Below are positions 18,053 through 25,865 of a stretch of DNA of 64,000 nucleotides, piece after piece; position 1 is the first letter of the stretch; the number at the start of each line of letters is the position of its first letter. Origin of the DNA: TMED27 sp041397865 (GTDB lineage Bacteria > Pseudomonadota > Alphaproteobacteria > Micavibrionales > Micavibrionaceae); contig JAWKVT010000002.1 in NCBI GenBank assembly GCA_041397865.1, forward strand, positions 558,001-622,000, written 5' to 3'. A program made the position numbers and the translations under genes. A model generated the notes under the pieces. The model was given only the letters and a program-made list of their open reading frames with translations. It did no database searches and had not been told where the DNA came from.

Positions 18053-18604
18053 ATGAGAGACACACAACAGGAAATCCTCCATTTTTGGTTTGAAGAGTTA
18101 GAGCCGCAGCAATGGTTCCAGCAAAGCGACGCGGTGGACGAAGAAATTCGCGAACGCTTTTCCGTCACCCATGAAATGGCCGCAGATGGACTTTGTCAGC
18201 ACTGGGCCGTCGATGCCGATGGCTCCCTCGCGCTGGTCATCGTTCTCGACCAGTTTCCGCGTCATATGTATCGCGGCGATCCTAAATCTTTCGCCAGTGA
18301 CGAACGCGCCCTTCTCGTTGCCAAACAAGCCCTCCATAAAGGTTTTGACCAGATTTTAGAACCCGTTAAACGCGGCTTTCTTTATTTGCCGTTTCAACAT
18401 AGCGAAACGCTTTCGGACCAGAAAAAATCCGTCGAGCTGTTCGGCGCCATGGCCGAGGAAAATCCCGCAGGTGATATGTATGCCAAGCGCCACCTTGTCC
18501 CCATCGAAAAATTTGGCCGCTTCCCCCACCGCAATGAAGTGTTGGGACGTGAAAGCACAGATGAAGAACTCGAATTTCTGAAAACGCATAAAGGATTTTT
18601 ATAA
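18053..18604 (+). CDS. DUF924 family protein
   Basis: 183 residues. Family hallmarks are HFWFEELEPQQWF at the start, LVIVLDQFPRHMYRGDPKSFA in the middle, RGFLYLPFQHSE, and the terminal GRFPHRNEVLGRESTDEELEF. DUF924 is a helical, TPR-like family found in bacteria and eukaryotes whose function is unknown. No signal peptide. A palindromic repeat follows right after the stop codon, which may act in transcription termination. Confidence 0.9.
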   Translation: MRDTQQEILHFWFEELEPQQWFQQSDAVDEEIRERFSVTHEMAADGLCQHWAVDADGSLALVIVLDQFPRHMYRGDPKSFASDERALLVAKQALHKGFDQILEPVKRGFLYLPFQHSETLSDQKKSVELFGAMAEENPAGDMYAKRHLVPIEKFGRFPHRNEVLGRESTDEELEFLKTHKGFL

Positions 18605-18610
18605 AAAAAG

Positions 18611-18770
18611 ATTCACCACGAAGAACACGAAGCGCACGAAGATATAGAGAAAAGACAAAAGCGCCGCAGGCAATCATAAACAAGCGGCATGCCTTACGTT
18701 TGATTTTGTTGCGCCTACGGCGCGGTTAAGCGTTAAACTCTTTGTGTGCTTCGTGTCTTCGTGGTTCAAA
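18611..18770. repeat. Long palindromic intergenic repeat
   Basis: The gap between the DUF924 gene and the aldehyde dehydrogenase gene folds back on itself. The outer arms are about 31 bases (18611-18641 and 18739-18770) and match apart from a one-base indel and a few mismatches; both carry CCACGAAG and ACACGAAG. Inner arms also pair: GCGCCGCAGGC near 18661 with GCGCCTACGGCGC near 18711, and AATCATAAAC with GTTTGATT. Related CCACGAAG-type repeats are scattered through many bacterial genomes. No ORF. Confidence 0.75.
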
Positions 18771-18789
18771 ATAAAAAGGATATAAGCCT

Positions 18790-20313
18790 ATGTACCAAGA
18801 CCTGTTAAAAAAGCTGGATGTTAAGACCGACACTTCCGGCTCTCTCGAAGTCTTCACCCCCATTGACGGCTCCAGCCTTGGAAAACTCAAGGAACATGCG
18901 CCCAAAGATGCTGACGCTGTAGCCACCAAAGCGCAAAGCGCGTTTCAAGAGTGGCGCAAAGTCCCGGCCCCCGTGCGCGGGGAATTTGTCCGGCTGCTCG
19001 GCGAAGAGCTCCGCGCCGCCAAAGCCGACCTCGGCAAGCTTGTCACCATCGAATGCGGTAAAATCTATTCTGAAGGGCTGGGCGAAGTGCAGGAGATGAT
19101 CGACATTTGCGACTTCGCCGTGGGCCTATCGCGCCAGCTTTACGGTTTGACCATTAGCTCGGAACGCCCGGAGCACCATATGCGCGAACTCTGGCATCCT
19201 CTCGGCCCCATCGGCATCATCTCGGCCTTTAACTTTCCTGTTGCCGTTTGGGCGTGGAATGCGGCGCTTGCGCTGGTCTGCGGGAATTCTATCGTCTGGA
19301 AACCCTCGGAAAAAACGCCGCTCACCGCGCTGGCCTGTCAGAATTTATTCGACCGCGCTGCTGAAAAATTCAAAGAGGCCGGGCATAATATTCCAGACCA
19401 TCTCTCGCAAGTTCTTATCGGCGCGCGCGCGGTTGGCGAAGCCATGGTGGAAAACGAGGCCTTCCCGCTCATCAGCGCAACGGGCAGCGTGCCGATGGGC
19501 CGCGCTGTTGGCGAAGCGGTTGCGCGGCGCATGGGGCGCAGCCTTCTGGAATTGGGCGGAAATAATGCCATGGTGATTGCGCCGAGCGCCGATCTCGATA
19601 TGGCCCTGCGTGCGATTGTGTTCGGCGCGGTGGGCACATGCGGGCAGCGCTGCACCTCGACGCGGCGCTTGATTGTGCATAAGGATATATACGATAATCT
19701 GGTTCCTGCACTGGCAAAGGCTTACGGGCAAATTCGCATTGGCGACCCGCTTCATAAAGATACGCTGGTCGGACCGTTGATTGATGAAGACGCGCTTGCG
19801 CAAATGGACGCGGCCTTGAAAGCGGCGCAGGAGCAGGGCGGTAAAATCCTCGCTGGCGGCGGCCGCGCCGAAGCGGTCTCTAAAAATCTTGGCGGCGGTG
19901 CATATGTGAACCCCGCGCTGGTGGAAATGCCGGAGCAATCGCAAATTGTGCGGGACGAAACCTTCGTCCCCATTCTGTATGTGATGAAATATAAGGATAT
20001 GGACGAGGCGCTCGCGCTGCAAAACGGCGTGCCGCAAGGGCTGTCCTCGGCGATTTTTACAAACGACGTGCGCGAGGCGGAAAAGTTTTTATCTGCCGCA
20101 GGGTCCGATTGCGGCATTGCCAATGTCAATATCGGCACAAGCGGCGCCGAAATCGGCGGCGCATTCGGTGGTGAAAAGGAAACGGGTGGGGGGCGCGAAA
20201 GCGGCTCCGATAGCTGGAAAACCTATATGCGCCGCCAAACCCAAACGGTGAATTACTCCTCCGAACTCCCACTCGCCCAAGGCGTGAAGTTTGATCTTGA
20301 ACAGGAAGGGTGA
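18790..20313 (+). CDS. Aldehyde dehydrogenase, ALDH7 (alpha-aminoadipic semialdehyde / piperideine-6-carboxylate dehydrogenase type)
   Basis: 507 residues, typical for the ALDH7 (antiquitin) group. Catalytic C288 lies in GTCGQRCTSTRRL, the general base E254 in LLELGGNNAMV, and the NAD-binding residues in FNFPVAVWAWNAALALVCGN and WKPSEKTPL. In this group the enzyme oxidises 2-aminoadipate 6-semialdehyde in lysine breakdown. No lysine-pathway gene is next to it, so substrate choice rests on similarity alone. Ribosome site AAAAAGGA upstream. It meets a lipoprotein gene tail to tail with 1 base between stops. Confidence 0.88.
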   Translation: MYQDLLKKLDVKTDTSGSLEVFTPIDGSSLGKLKEHAPKDADAVATKAQSAFQEWRKVPAPVRGEFVRLLGEELRAAKADLGKLVTIECGKIYSEGLGEVQEMIDICDFAVGLSRQLYGLTISSERPEHHMRELWHPLGPIGIISAFNFPVAVWAWNAALALVCGNSIVWKPSEKTPLTALACQNLFDRAAEKFKEAGHNIPDHLSQVLIGARAVGEAMVENEAFPLISATGSVPMGRAVGEAVARRMGRSLLELGGNNAMVIAPSADLDMALRAIVFGAVGTCGQRCTSTRRLIVHKDIYDNLVPALAKAYGQIRIGDPLHKDTLVGPLIDEDALAQMDAALKAAQEQGGKILAGGGRAEAVSKNLGGGAYVNPALVEMPEQSQIVRDETFVPILYVMKYKDMDEALALQNGVPQGLSSAIFTNDVREAEKFLSAAGSDCGIANVNIGTSGAEIGGAFGGEKETGGGRESGSDSWKTYMRRQTQTVNYSSELPLAQGVKFDLEQEG

Positions 20314-20314
20314 T

Positions 20315-20929
20315 TCAAAAACCGTATCGCCGTTGTAGTTCGCCCATATTGTTTCCTATAGAGTGCTCAACGCATGTTTCATTATATGTTTCTTGGGCAA
20401 GCGGAACCCCTGCTTGCGCGCCGCGAAGCTGACGTGTTGCTTCCACTCTTCCCACTTTGGTGCATGTAAGAACGCTTTGCTCCCACGCTTCGCGGGCAAT
20501 TTGTTGCTGGCATGCCGAACTCAGAGCGTCAATCCTGCCTTGGGCCGCAGTCCTCTTCGCAGCATTCACACCCGCATCGACGCCAGCCTGGCTGATTCCC
20601 TCAATCAAATCGCCAAATTTACGATTTACAATATCGTCAATACCATCATTTCGTCCTCTTCGTGATGGACGATATTTTCTAGCGTTACGTGTTTCGTAGT
20701 CAAGTTGGCGCATGGCGTACGATAAATCGCGGCAGGCATTAAAGGTTACCGGGAGCGGCTCATTTGTGCCGTAATAAACTTGAATTCCCCGAGGTGTTGT
20801 ACCCACATGCTCGGGCGCTTGCGACTGTGGTGTATGTGTAGGCAGGCCGGTAGCACAACCCGTTAGGCCGAGGACCAGCGTCGTGACGGATAGTGGTCTC
20901 TTTGCTGCGTTCTTAAAGATGTCTATCAT
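20315..20929 (-). CDS. Hypothetical lipoprotein
   Basis: 204 residues. A short basic start and hydrophobic core (SVTTLVLGLTGC) end in a lipobox with lipidated C25, so the product should be a periplasm-facing lipoprotein. The mature part has a basic tract (RKYRPSRRGRNDG) and four further Cys: one in FNACRDL and three in the last third of the chain (SSACQQQ, VLTCTKV, NETCVEH). I recognise no family. It is transcribed toward the aldehyde dehydrogenase, with 344 AT-rich bases upstream. Confidence 0.7.
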   Translation of the reverse strand: MIDIFKNAAKRPLSVTTLVLGLTGCATGLPTHTPQSQAPEHVGTTPRGIQVYYGTNEPLPVTFNACRDLSYAMRQLDYETRNARKYRPSRRGRNDGIDDIVNRKFGDLIEGISQAGVDAGVNAAKRTAAQGRIDALSSACQQQIAREAWEQSVLTCTKVGRVEATRQLRGAQAGVPLAQETYNETCVEHSIGNNMGELQRRYGF

Positions 20930-21273
20930 TTGTATGTCTCTGTTTTATTTTTGCCAAGAATAGACATAAAGCAAAGTGAAATCAAGTTTTTCTATGTAAA
21001 TTTATTCCTGAACAGGCTGTTGTTAACAGATTATTATGTTTTCTCATGCGACACTAAAGGATGAATGCGAATCGCTTTATCGGTGTTTTTGAAGAAAAAT
21101 AAAAAGGACAAAGAGATAAAGCCATTCTAAAAAATCAGACCTAAGCACCTTAATAAAAAGAAAGAATCTTTTTATTGGCGGTTTCTTTGTGAAACATACT
21201 TGCTTTTTCGTGCTTTGAATTGTACGATAAGGTCATTCTACATTATAAACTCTAACCGATAAGGAGCCTGCCC
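20930..21273. other. AT-rich intergenic stretch
   Basis: 344 bases with no convincing ORF on either strand. It holds a perfect 10-base inverted repeat (AATAAAAAGA at 21152-21161 and its complement at 21167-21176). A possible plus-strand promoter for the next gene is TTGAAT at 21215-21220 with TACATT at 21239-21244 (18-base spacer). The left part presumably carries the lipoprotein gene promoter in the other direction. Confidence 0.4.
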
Positions 21274-21477
21274 ATGTCAGCACAGGGATTACTGTCTTCA
21301 CATAAATCAAGATTAGAGGCGTTGAAACAACGGCACGCAGTTTTATCAACCAGAATTGAAGAGGCGCATAAGAGCCCCTCGACCACGGATTTTTATCTCC
21401 GCCAATTGAAGAAGCAGAAGCTGGTCCTGAAAGAGGAGATTGAAGGAATCCGCGAAAGCGGTAGAGCCTCGGCTTAA
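21274..21477 (+). CDS. YdcH-like DUF465 protein
   Basis: 67 residues, mostly one long coiled helix. The pattern SHKSRLEALKQRHAVLSTRI, then LRQLKKQKLVLKEEIEGI is that of the DUF465/YdcH family of small proteins of unknown function. AAGGAG lies 8 bases before the ATG. A factor-independent terminator follows 50 bases after the stop, so the gene is probably a single transcript. Confidence 0.88.
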   Translation: MSAQGLLSSHKSRLEALKQRHAVLSTRIEEAHKSPSTTDFYLRQLKKQKLVLKEEIEGIRESGRASA

Positions 21478-21529
21478 AAGCGCCGAGACCCAAGGCCCCG
21501 GTTTCATAGCCGGGGATGTGAAAGAAGAG

Positions 21530-21566
21530 GCGGCCCGGTTGATTTCATTCTCCGGGTCGCTTTTTT
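21530..21566 (+). terminator. Rho-independent terminator after the YdcH-like gene
   Basis: GCGGCCCGG (21530-21538) pairs with CCGGGTCGC (21552-21560) with one mismatch and a 13-base loop, followed directly by six T. A second hairpin, CCCCGG with CCGGGG, lies just upstream around 21496-21515. Confidence 0.8.
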
Positions 21567-21584
21567 GCCTTACAATAAAAGGAA

Positions 21585-21714
21585 GTCATCCCCGCGGCAT
21601 CGGATTTAATCCGAGGCTAAAACGGCGGGGATCCATATGCCGACCAGTTCACTGGTCGTCTTTTTCTGGATCCAGGATGTTTAAGCTTCGCTGGCGCGAA
21701 TCCTTCAGGATGAC
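21585..21714. repeat. Nested palindromic repeat
   Basis: Outer ends GTCATCC (21585-21591) and GGATGAC (21708-21714) are complementary. Inside are three further hairpins: CGGATTTAATCCG, CCCCGC with GCGGGG, and GACCAGTTCACTGGTC, plus GGATCCA paired with TGGATCC. The element fills the gap between the YdcH-like terminator and the stop of the convergent trcR gene. It looks like a dispersed alphaproteobacterial intergenic repeat. The ORF that crosses it has no ribosome site and is not real. Confidence 0.75.
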
Positions 21715-21722
21715 GAAGGGTT

Positions 21723-22427
21723 TTACTCATCCGAAGAGGAGGAATAGCTTCCCGCATCGCCAAGGAAGTTTGAGAAGTCAAAGCCACCACTCTGACTGCT
21801 TTGAGTATCGTCGTCTTCGGGCTGTTGCAAGGAAGCCTGCTGTTCAGCCAGCTTTTGCGCTTTGACCTCTTCCGGGTCTTTTCCTTGCGCTCTTAAACCT
21901 TTGTCAGAAGATTTTTCGTATTCCTGCCATGTGCACAGGCCAAGCTCTGCCGGATGGCGTGGGCGTAAATTCGGCGTGTTCGGGTGCGTACGCTCGCGCA
22001 CCGCTGCGATAGTCGGTTTTGTTGTACCAACCAGCTTGCAGATTTGCGCATCGCTGATTTCCGGATTGTGCTTGATGATATAGGCAATCGCATCGGGCTT
22101 GTCCCCGCGCTTGGAAACGGGCGTATAGCGTGGCCCCTTGGCGCGTGACTTAACCGGCGGCAAGGCGCTTTTCGCCATTTTCAGTTTCGCCTCCGGGTCG
22201 TCCTGACAGCGATCCAGTTCTTCTTGTGTCAATTCATGATGATCGACCGGGTTGCGGCCCACAAGCCCGCGCCCGATTTCACCATCGGCCAAAGCCTCAA
22301 TCTCAATCTCGGTCAGGGCCGTGAACTCGGCAATCTGTCCGAATGTCAGCGCCGTGTTTTCAATAAGCCACACCGCCGTCGCCTTGGGCATAAGCAATTG
22401 CCCGGTCATATTTACTGCTGTCGCCAT
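21723..22427 (-). CDS. trcR: TrcR-type cell-cycle transcriptional regulator (DUF1013)
   Basis: 234 residues from the ATG at 22425-22427, preceded by GGAG; an ATG further upstream would add 14 residues unlike the family. The N-terminal block LLMPKATAVWLIENTALTFG and the second block DAIAYIIKHNPEISDAQICK with RTHPNTPNLRPRHPAELGLC are the DUF1013 signature. The family is nearly confined to alphaproteobacteria and is annotated as a cell-cycle transcription regulator. Two helix-turn-helix-like segments are visible (TFGQIAEFTALTEIEIEAL and SDAQICKLVGTTKPTI). The C-terminal tail is Gln, Ser and Asp rich. Confidence 0.88.
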   Translation of the reverse strand: MATAVNMTGQLLMPKATAVWLIENTALTFGQIAEFTALTEIEIEALADGEIGRGLVGRNPVDHHELTQEELDRCQDDPEAKLKMAKSALPPVKSRAKGPRYTPVSKRGDKPDAIAYIIKHNPEISDAQICKLVGTTKPTIAAVRERTHPNTPNLRPRHPAELGLCTWQEYEKSSDKGLRAQGKDPEEVKAQKLAEQQASLQQPEDDDTQSSQSGGFDFSNFLGDAGSYSSSSDE

Positions 22428-22602
22428 AATCTTAAATCTCCATAAATCCTTGTCCTCGCCCCGTTCCAAATGGGCTGGTTCTTTTAAACCTCAAATATAG
22501 GGAACGCCTTATATATAGAGGCGCTTCACAAAAAACGCCAGAAAAATTTTCGTTTTTGTGTCATTGATTTTAAAACCCGCCATAGCGTATCATCCGCAGA
22601 TG

Positions 22603-22785
22603 ATGTTTGACGAGGACCTTCCAAAACCCAAAACGGCTGAATTTCCGCGCAATTTTGACGGAATGTCGGTGGCCGAGCTGGAAGACTATATCACTGAGTT
22701 AAAAGAAGAAATAACCAAGGCCGAAGCCAATATCGCCAAAAAGAAAGCCTCCACCGCCGCCGCCGACAGCGTTTTTAAGTCATAA
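22603..22785 (+). CDS. DUF1192 family protein
   Basis: 60 residues from ATG 22603 (another ATG lies directly before it at 22600). The opening MFDEDLPKPK and the core SVAELEDYITELKEEITKAE with a C-terminal AADSVFK match the small alphaproteobacterial DUF1192 family, which forms a coiled coil of unknown function. An upstream GTG at 22558 would add 15 residues that do not fit the family. The GMP reductase gene starts 12 bases downstream, suggesting co-transcription. Confidence 0.75.
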   Translation: MFDEDLPKPKTAEFPRNFDGMSVAELEDYITELKEEITKAEANIAKKKASTAAADSVFKS

Positions 22786-22797
22786 AAAGGATAACTT

Positions 22798-23838
22798 ATG
22801 CGCATAGAAATAGAAACAAAACTTGATTTTAAAGATGTCCTGATCCGGCCTAAGCGCTCGACGCTGGCTAGCCGCAAGGACGTGGATATTTCCCGCGAAT
22901 TCAAATTCAAATGGAGCGGGAAAACATTTAAAGGCGTACCGATTATTGCTGCCAATATGGACGGGGTCGGGACGATGGATATGGCCCGCGCGTTCACGGA
23001 AGAGGGCAGCGGCCTCACGGTCGCGCTGCATAAACATTATGCCCTTGTCGATCTTCAGAAATTCTATGCCGATAGCGGCCATGGCTCCGTCTGGTATTCC
23101 ATTGGCATGGTCAAAGCCGATGAGGAAAAACTCGCCGAGTTTATTCAGGCCGGGGGACAGCCCGATAAAATTTGTGTAGATGTCGCCAACGGCTATAGCG
23201 AGCATTTCGTGTCTTACGTGAAGCGCATCCGCGAAAAATACCCGCAAATGACAATCATGGCCGGAAATGTTGTAACCGGTGAAATGGTCGAGGAGCTTAT
23301 CCTCGCCGGTGTCGATATCGTCAAGGTCGGCATCGGCCCGGGCAGCGTATGCACCACGCGCAAAATGACAGGCGTCGGCTATCCGCAGCTTTCCTCCATT
23401 ATCGAATGCGCAGATGCCGCCCACGGCCTCGGCGGGCTAATCTGCGGTGACGGCGGTTGCACCGTTCCGGGTGATATTGCCAAGGCCTTCGCCGCCGGGG
23501 CGGATTTTGTCATGCTCGGCGGCATGCTGGCCGGGCATGAACAATCCGAACAAAAAATTGTGAAAGAGGGCGGAGAAAAATATCTGCAATTCTATGGAAT
23601 GAGCAGCGATACGGCGATGAAAAAGCACAAAGGCGGCGTGGCCGAATACCGCGCCAGCGAGGGTAAAACCGTAAAAATCCCATATCGCGGAAGTGTTCAT
23701 GACAGTTTGCAGGACATCCTCGGCGGTTTGCGTTCAACCTGTACCTATGTCGGAGCGAAACGCCTGAAAAGTCTTTCCAAATGCACAACTTTCATCCGCG
23801 TGACACAGCAACTCAACACCGTTTTTGGAAACGGGTAA
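22798..23838 (+). CDS. guaC: GMP reductase
   Basis: 346 residues, one less than E. coli GuaC. The enzyme converts GMP to IMP and ammonia with NADPH. Catalytic C185 lies in GPGSVCTTRKMTGVGYPQ. The substrate-binding segments GDGGCTVPGDIAKAFAAGAD and MLGGMLAGHE are present, and the CBS pair of IMP dehydrogenase is absent. The tail SLQDILGGLRSTCTYVGA matches GMP reductases rather than GuaB. Ribosome site AAAAGGA before the ATG. Confidence 0.94.
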   Translation: MRIEIETKLDFKDVLIRPKRSTLASRKDVDISREFKFKWSGKTFKGVPIIAANMDGVGTMDMARAFTEEGSGLTVALHKHYALVDLQKFYADSGHGSVWYSIGMVKADEEKLAEFIQAGGQPDKICVDVANGYSEHFVSYVKRIREKYPQMTIMAGNVVTGEMVEELILAGVDIVKVGIGPGSVCTTRKMTGVGYPQLSSIIECADAAHGLGGLICGDGGCTVPGDIAKAFAAGADFVMLGGMLAGHEQSEQKIVKEGGEKYLQFYGMSSDTAMKKHKGGVAEYRASEGKTVKIPYRGSVHDSLQDILGGLRSTCTYVGAKRLKSLSKCTTFIRVTQQLNTVFGNG

Positions 23839-23923
23839 ATCTATATTTATACTTTAGGATGCTTGCGCTTCGAATGTCTGCTCGCTATCTTGTCTCTTGA
23901 TTCAGGGACTAAGGAGAGTAAAC

Positions 23924-24274
23924 ATGACGGACGAAATAAAACAACGCTTGCAAAGCAGCGCGGAAAAATGCGTAAGCGCTTACGAGGGCTGGAGCAAGGA
24001 TAAAAAAAACCCGCAGGCCCGCGAGACGTTGCAAGAAGCCGTTCATGAACTGCGCAAGGTTGCGTCCCGTCTGGAGATTGAACTGGTTTCAAGCGAGCGC
24101 AGCAGCACCCCGCAAAAACCGATGAAAGCCCCGTCTCACAGCAGCGCAAAAGGCCGCCAGCAAACCCCGGAAGGGAAAGACGGTAACAAGAGCGCACCCA
24201 GTGAAGAGAAGCAAAAATCTCTCGACAAGTTAAAAAAGAAACCGGCGCCGAAAGACGATGGCGGGGAAGAATAG
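23924..24274 (+). CDS. Hypothetical charged protein, 116 residues
   Basis: The ATG at 23924 has AAGGAG at 23911-23916, so translation is well supported. The N-terminal ~55 residues form one or two amphipathic helices (EIKQRLQSSAEKCVSAYEGW, then LQEAVHELRKVASRLEIEL); the C-terminal half is disordered, Lys and Pro rich. I recognise no family with certainty. The layout, a helical head and basic tail, would suit a nucleoid- or ribosome-associated protein, but this is speculation. A palindromic repeat follows the stop at once. Confidence 0.65.
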   Translation: MTDEIKQRLQSSAEKCVSAYEGWSKDKKNPQARETLQEAVHELRKVASRLEIELVSSERSSTPQKPMKAPSHSSAKGRQQTPEGKDGNKSAPSEEKQKSLDKLKKKPAPKDDGGEE

Positions 24275-24281
24275 TTCTCTT

Positions 24282-24372
24282 CGTCATTGCGAGCCGTAGG
24301 CGAAGCAATCCATCCCTTATCTCTCGACATTTGAAGATGGATTACCGCGTCGCTACGCCCCTCGCAATGACA
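24282..24372. repeat. Palindromic repeat, CGTCATTGCGAG type
   Basis: The left arm opens with CGTCATTGCGAG (24282-24293) and reaches AGCAATCCATC; the right arm (24337-24372) is its near-complement and closes with CTCGCAATGAC. The loop is about 25 bases. The sequence belongs to a class of intergenic palindromes common in bacterial genomes, including Rickettsiales. It separates the convergent hypothetical gene and gloB and may end both transcripts. Confidence 0.8.
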
Positions 24373-24387
24373 GAGTGTATGAGTCAG

Positions 24388-25065
24388 CTAAAACTTATCC
24401 TTAAGCGCTCGCAGTTGCGCAAAACGCTCCGCCGATCCGGCGCGCAGGAAAATGTTGGTTTGTTTTTCCAGCGCCAGAGAAACCGGAAGGGTTGGCTTAC
24501 CTGCGGCTCGCAAGCCTTCAACCTCTTCCACCCGCTCTTGAAGCGCTTTATTCTCTGGCTCAATGCTCAGGCAAAACCGGCCATTTGAAAGCGTATATTC
24601 ATGCCCGCAGTAAATTTGCGTGTTATCGGGTAGGGCGGCAATTCTCTGTAAAGATTCCCACATCTGCTCCGGCGTGCCTTCAAAGAGCCGCCCACACCCC
24701 ATGGAAAACAGCGTATCGCCGGTAAAGGCCATGCGGCTTTCCGGGAAGTGGTAACAGATATGGTCCAGCGTATGGCCGGGGGTTTCAAGAATTTCGAGCC
24801 GCTCCCCGCCGAATTCCGAAGGCCTGTTTTCCGGCGTATACACGGCAATATCCGGAAACGCTTTTTGAAGGCCAGAGATGCCGTTAACATGATCCCAGTG
24901 GTGATGGGTGTTCAAAATGCAATCGGGCGTAAGGTTTTTGCTTTTTAAAACTTCGAGTATTGGCGCCGCCTCGCCGGGATCGACAATCGCCACCGCGCCG
25001 TTTTCCATTTTAAGCAAATAAATGTAATTATCGCTTAGAGCAGGAACAAGGGTTACGTTTATCAT
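24388..25065 (-). CDS. gloB: Hydroxyacylglutathione hydrolase (glyoxalase II)
   Basis: 225 residues, shorter than the usual ~255. It hydrolyses S-lactoylglutathione, the second step of methylglyoxal removal. The metallo-beta-lactamase motif is T53-H-H-H-W-D-H59; later metal ligands are in ETPGHTLDHICY, FTGDTLFSMGCGRLFEGT and IYCGHEYTLSN. The C-terminal substrate domain (LPVSLALEKQTNIFLRA) is present but its last helix is short. It is the third gene of a minus-strand operon, overlapping the methyltransferase-like gene by 4 bases. Confidence 0.92.
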   Translation of the reverse strand: MINVTLVPALSDNYIYLLKMENGAVAIVDPGEAAPILEVLKSKNLTPDCILNTHHHWDHVNGISGLQKAFPDIAVYTPENRPSEFGGERLEILETPGHTLDHICYHFPESRMAFTGDTLFSMGCGRLFEGTPEQMWESLQRIAALPDNTQIYCGHEYTLSNGRFCLSIEPENKALQERVEEVEGLRAAGKPTLPVSLALEKQTNIFLRAGSAERFAQLRALKDKF

Positions 25066-25862
25066 GGGCGTTCTCCCATTTTAATTTCGTCTGTTTGCAG
25101 CGCATCCGCAAGGCGGTTTTGCGCCGAACCGGGGCGAAGCGGCTGTTGCTGGCTTTCATGCGGTGCCCAGCCTAGAAGATAGATAATCTCGAAGCTGGCC
25201 TCAATACGCCCATCCCTGCCTGTGAAATGCTGCTGATAATATTCTGCCGCTTTCATAAAAAACGCCTTGCCGGGGTTCACGCGGCTGCGCGCAGCAATAA
25301 TATTGCTTTCCCCCATGCCGCGCAAATCATGCATAAGCTTGAACATATTCTCATACGTCACGGTGATGATGTCGGAATCAACCACCGGCAGGGCAAAGCC
25401 CGCGCGCTGTAACAATCCCCCCATCTGCTGCTTATCGGCAAAGGGAAAGACGCGGGGGCTTGCGCCGCCTTTCAGCGCCATTTCCGCGTGCATAAGGCTC
25501 GCGCGAAGCTCATGCAGCGTTTCCCCGCCGAACATGGCCGCCATAAAAAGCCCATCCGGCTTAAGCGCGGCTTTCATTTGCGCCAAAGCGCCGGGCAAAT
25601 CATTCGTGGAATGCAGGTTTAAAACGCTGGTGATAAGATCAAGGCTACCCGCTTCAAGCCCCAGCGCTTCAAGCTCACCTTTAAAATCATCATGCTGAAC
25701 ATCTTTGATAACTTGAAAATCCCGTCTGATGTCGTCCAGACGATCACGAATTTGTTCCCGCGCCAGCGTTTGCAAAAACGAATAATCTTCATGCTTTGCA
25801 GCGGCGCGTGCGCGGCGTATTTCCAAAACTTCACGCTCAAAAATCGGGGCGTTATCGGCCAT
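25062..25862 (-). CDS. Methyltransferase-like protein, NDUFAF5/BioC-related, lacking SAM motif I
   Basis: 266 residues. The C-terminal two thirds match the alphaproteobacterial relatives of NDUFAF5: LDLITSVLNLHSTNDLPGAL, LKPDGLFMAAMFGGETLHEL, the VFPFADKQQMGGLLQRAGF region and LHDLRGMGESNI. The N-terminal helix (DYSFLQTLAREQIRDRLDDI) also matches. But where the family normally has its glycine-rich SAM-binding strand-loop, the chain runs straight from DDIRRDF to QVIKDVQHDDF (about residues 43-60). Roughly 40 residues seem to be missing in frame. It lies 3 bases after the giant methyltransferase gene and overlaps gloB by 4. Catalytic activity is doubtful. Confidence 0.75.
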   Translation of the reverse strand: MADNAPIFEREVLEIRRARAAAKHEDYSFLQTLAREQIRDRLDDIRRDFQVIKDVQHDDFKGELEALGLEAGSLDLITSVLNLHSTNDLPGALAQMKAALKPDGLFMAAMFGGETLHELRASLMHAEMALKGGASPRVFPFADKQQMGGLLQRAGFALPVVDSDIITVTYENMFKLMHDLRGMGESNIIAARSRVNPGKAFFMKAAEYYQQHFTGRDGRIEASFEIIYLLGWAPHESQQQPLRPGSAQNRLADALQTDEIKMGERP

Positions 25863-25865
25863 GTC

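Noticed and set aside
21440..21865. A 141-residue plus-strand frame across the nested palindrome
   Set aside because: It runs through a terminator and repeat, then opposite the 3' end of trcR, and lacks a ribosome site.
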